From Cyanophora paradoxa (lineage: Eukaryota > Glaucocystophyceae > Cyanophorales > Cyanophoraceae), in assembly GCA_004431415.1 (NCBI GenBank), contig QPMI01000563.1:163627-227626 (forward strand): 64,000 nt of DNA, in the 5' to 3' direction. The notes under the pieces are model-generated. The model was not told the origin of the DNA. It saw only the letters and a program-made list of their open reading frames with translations, and made no database searches. A program made the position numbers and the translations under genes. The first letter of the stretch is position 1. Every line of letters starts with the position of its first letter. Shown piece by piece: positions 62,804-64,000 of the stretch.

Positions 62804-64000
62804 TTTCGGGATTTTCGGGGCCCGGGGGGCTTACAATTGCAAGCTATAGTTAGGCGGCACCGCTGCGCACTGCGGCACTGTATACATGTGGCATATATAC
62901 GGCGCCGGCAGTGCGCATATGCATGCCGCGTGATGCGCGGCACGCCGGCGCCGCCGTGACGCCGGCCGCGGGCGGGGCGTCGACGTCGCCGGCGCCGCCG
63001 GGCCGCCGGCCGCGGCCCGCGGGGGCCGGCAACTTGGGCGGCAAGTCGGCCACAACGGCCGGGCAGCCACTGGGCAGTTAATTGAATTCGAAGCCACACA
63101 ACTTGTGGTTCCCGTATACGTAAGTTGAAACTTGAAAGAACTAGCTTGTGAGTCAAAATTGTGACACAAGTCACACAACTAAGCCGGCCGCGGCGCCGCA
63201 TGCACTGTGAGTCTGCAGCTGTGAATTCGAATCAGTCGGACGTCTGTGCCACGGTGAATCTGTAATACACAACTTCGCAACTAGTATTTAACTTAGTAGT
63301 AAAGACCACTGTTCTTTTCATGATCAGTGATCACCTTTCCGATTGCCAATTTGCCACCCCGGTACCAAAAAAAAGTACCAAAAATCGAAATAATTAAAAA
63401 ATTACAACGTCATATGCATGACATTGCATGTTCATCATATGCATAACATAAATTGCATGTTCACGGATCCGGAATCACGGTTCACCGTTCACGGTTAAAA
63501 TTCACCCCTTAAAAGCTTCCAGTCAGGTACTTCTTGAATGGTCACCTGTCTGAATTTTAATTGCGTGGTGCCAGTCAGCCACTGAGTCGGCACTGACTGC
63601 CAGTGACTGCCACTCGAGCACGTTGTTTTTTTGGACATTAGTTGTTAATACTTGTACATGTTATCTTTCGAAGTTTCAAGTGTTCGAAGTGTGAGCATAT
63701 ATATATGCTTACTTTTTTAAGTGTGAGCATATATATGCTTATGCTTAAGTGTGAAAAGTAGTATATATTAAAGTTTAAATAAAAGCATTTCTAGGACATT
63801 ATTAGAAAATTACAAAATTGTGTTTTTACACGGCGATTCGCCACTATACTACGAATCGCGAAGGTGCAGTGCGCACGTGGCGCCGGCCGGGGGTGGGGGG
63901 AGAAATGTGAGGGGCCTGGAGGGGCTACCGGTAATTGCGGAGTCGACGTCTGCATCGAATATTAATTGATCGAAGAGCGCAATTGCAAGCTAAGCGCTGG
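62666..64000. other. Host DNA with simple repeats
   Basis: Holds a (TA)n run at 62776-62803, GC-rich GCCGGC tracts (62940-63030), AGCATATATATGCTTA-type repeats at 63690-63760 and a stretch of GTTCACGG repeats near 63460-63500. No gene supported. Confidence 0.5.

Overview
The window is nuclear DNA of a eukaryote, probably a GC-rich protist or alga; the species cannot be told from the sequence. Two related AT-rich integrated DNA viruses of the Polinton / Polinton-like virus (PLV) type lie in GC-rich, repeat-laden host DNA. They are recognised by an A32/FtsK-type packaging ATPase, a jelly-roll major capsid candidate beside two penton-like proteins, a protein-primed family B DNA polymerase, a retroviral-type (DDE) integrase, a primase-SF3 helicase, a patatin-like lipase and fibre genes. 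No rRNA, tRNA or CRISPR was seen.

Layout. Copy A (1 to about 17695, left part outside the window) runs: primase N-terminus, small AT-hook genes, a coiled-coil protein, ATPase, capsid, two divergent penton-like genes, patatin-discoidin lipase, a 1099-residue fibre, four fibre-head paralogues with one small protein among them, a zinc-ribbon protein and an S-adenosylmethionine decarboxylase (AdoMetDC). It ends in a repeat-rich region and a terminal hairpin; a second short copy of this end follows after about 90 bp. Host DNA (17919-20132) includes a proline-rich ORF cut by copy B. Copy B (20133-56683) is a full-length provirus with 1354-bp terminal inverted repeats (TIRs). It has the same fibre/AdoMetDC module inverted at its left end, then integrase, DNA polymerase, primase-helicase and a capsid module collinear with A. 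Most B genes carry frameshifts. An 8.68-kb GC-rich insertion with a LINE-type endonuclease/reverse transcriptase (33832-42511) sits inside the B integrase, flanked by a perfect 16-bp target-site duplication. From 56684 to the end is host DNA with minisatellites, palindromes and a truncated LINE ORF.

How it fits together. The polymerase, primase-helicase and integrase would replicate and insert the genome; ATPase, capsid and pentons build the particle; the HxH fibre, the fibre heads and the lipase would handle attachment and entry; AdoMetDC suggests control of host polyamines. Two upstream signals recur: GTCA(A)TTTTTG before replication-class and small DNA-binding genes, and TAAA(A)GATG directly at the start codon of several other genes.

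The best leads are the viral AdoMetDC with complete catalytic spacing, the patatin-discoidin fusion, the ten-fold HxH fibre with C1q-like heads, the nearly identical fibre tract shared by two otherwise diverged proviruses, the unlike primases, and the terminal hairpins with dispersed palindromes. All comparisons were made by eye; no database search was run.
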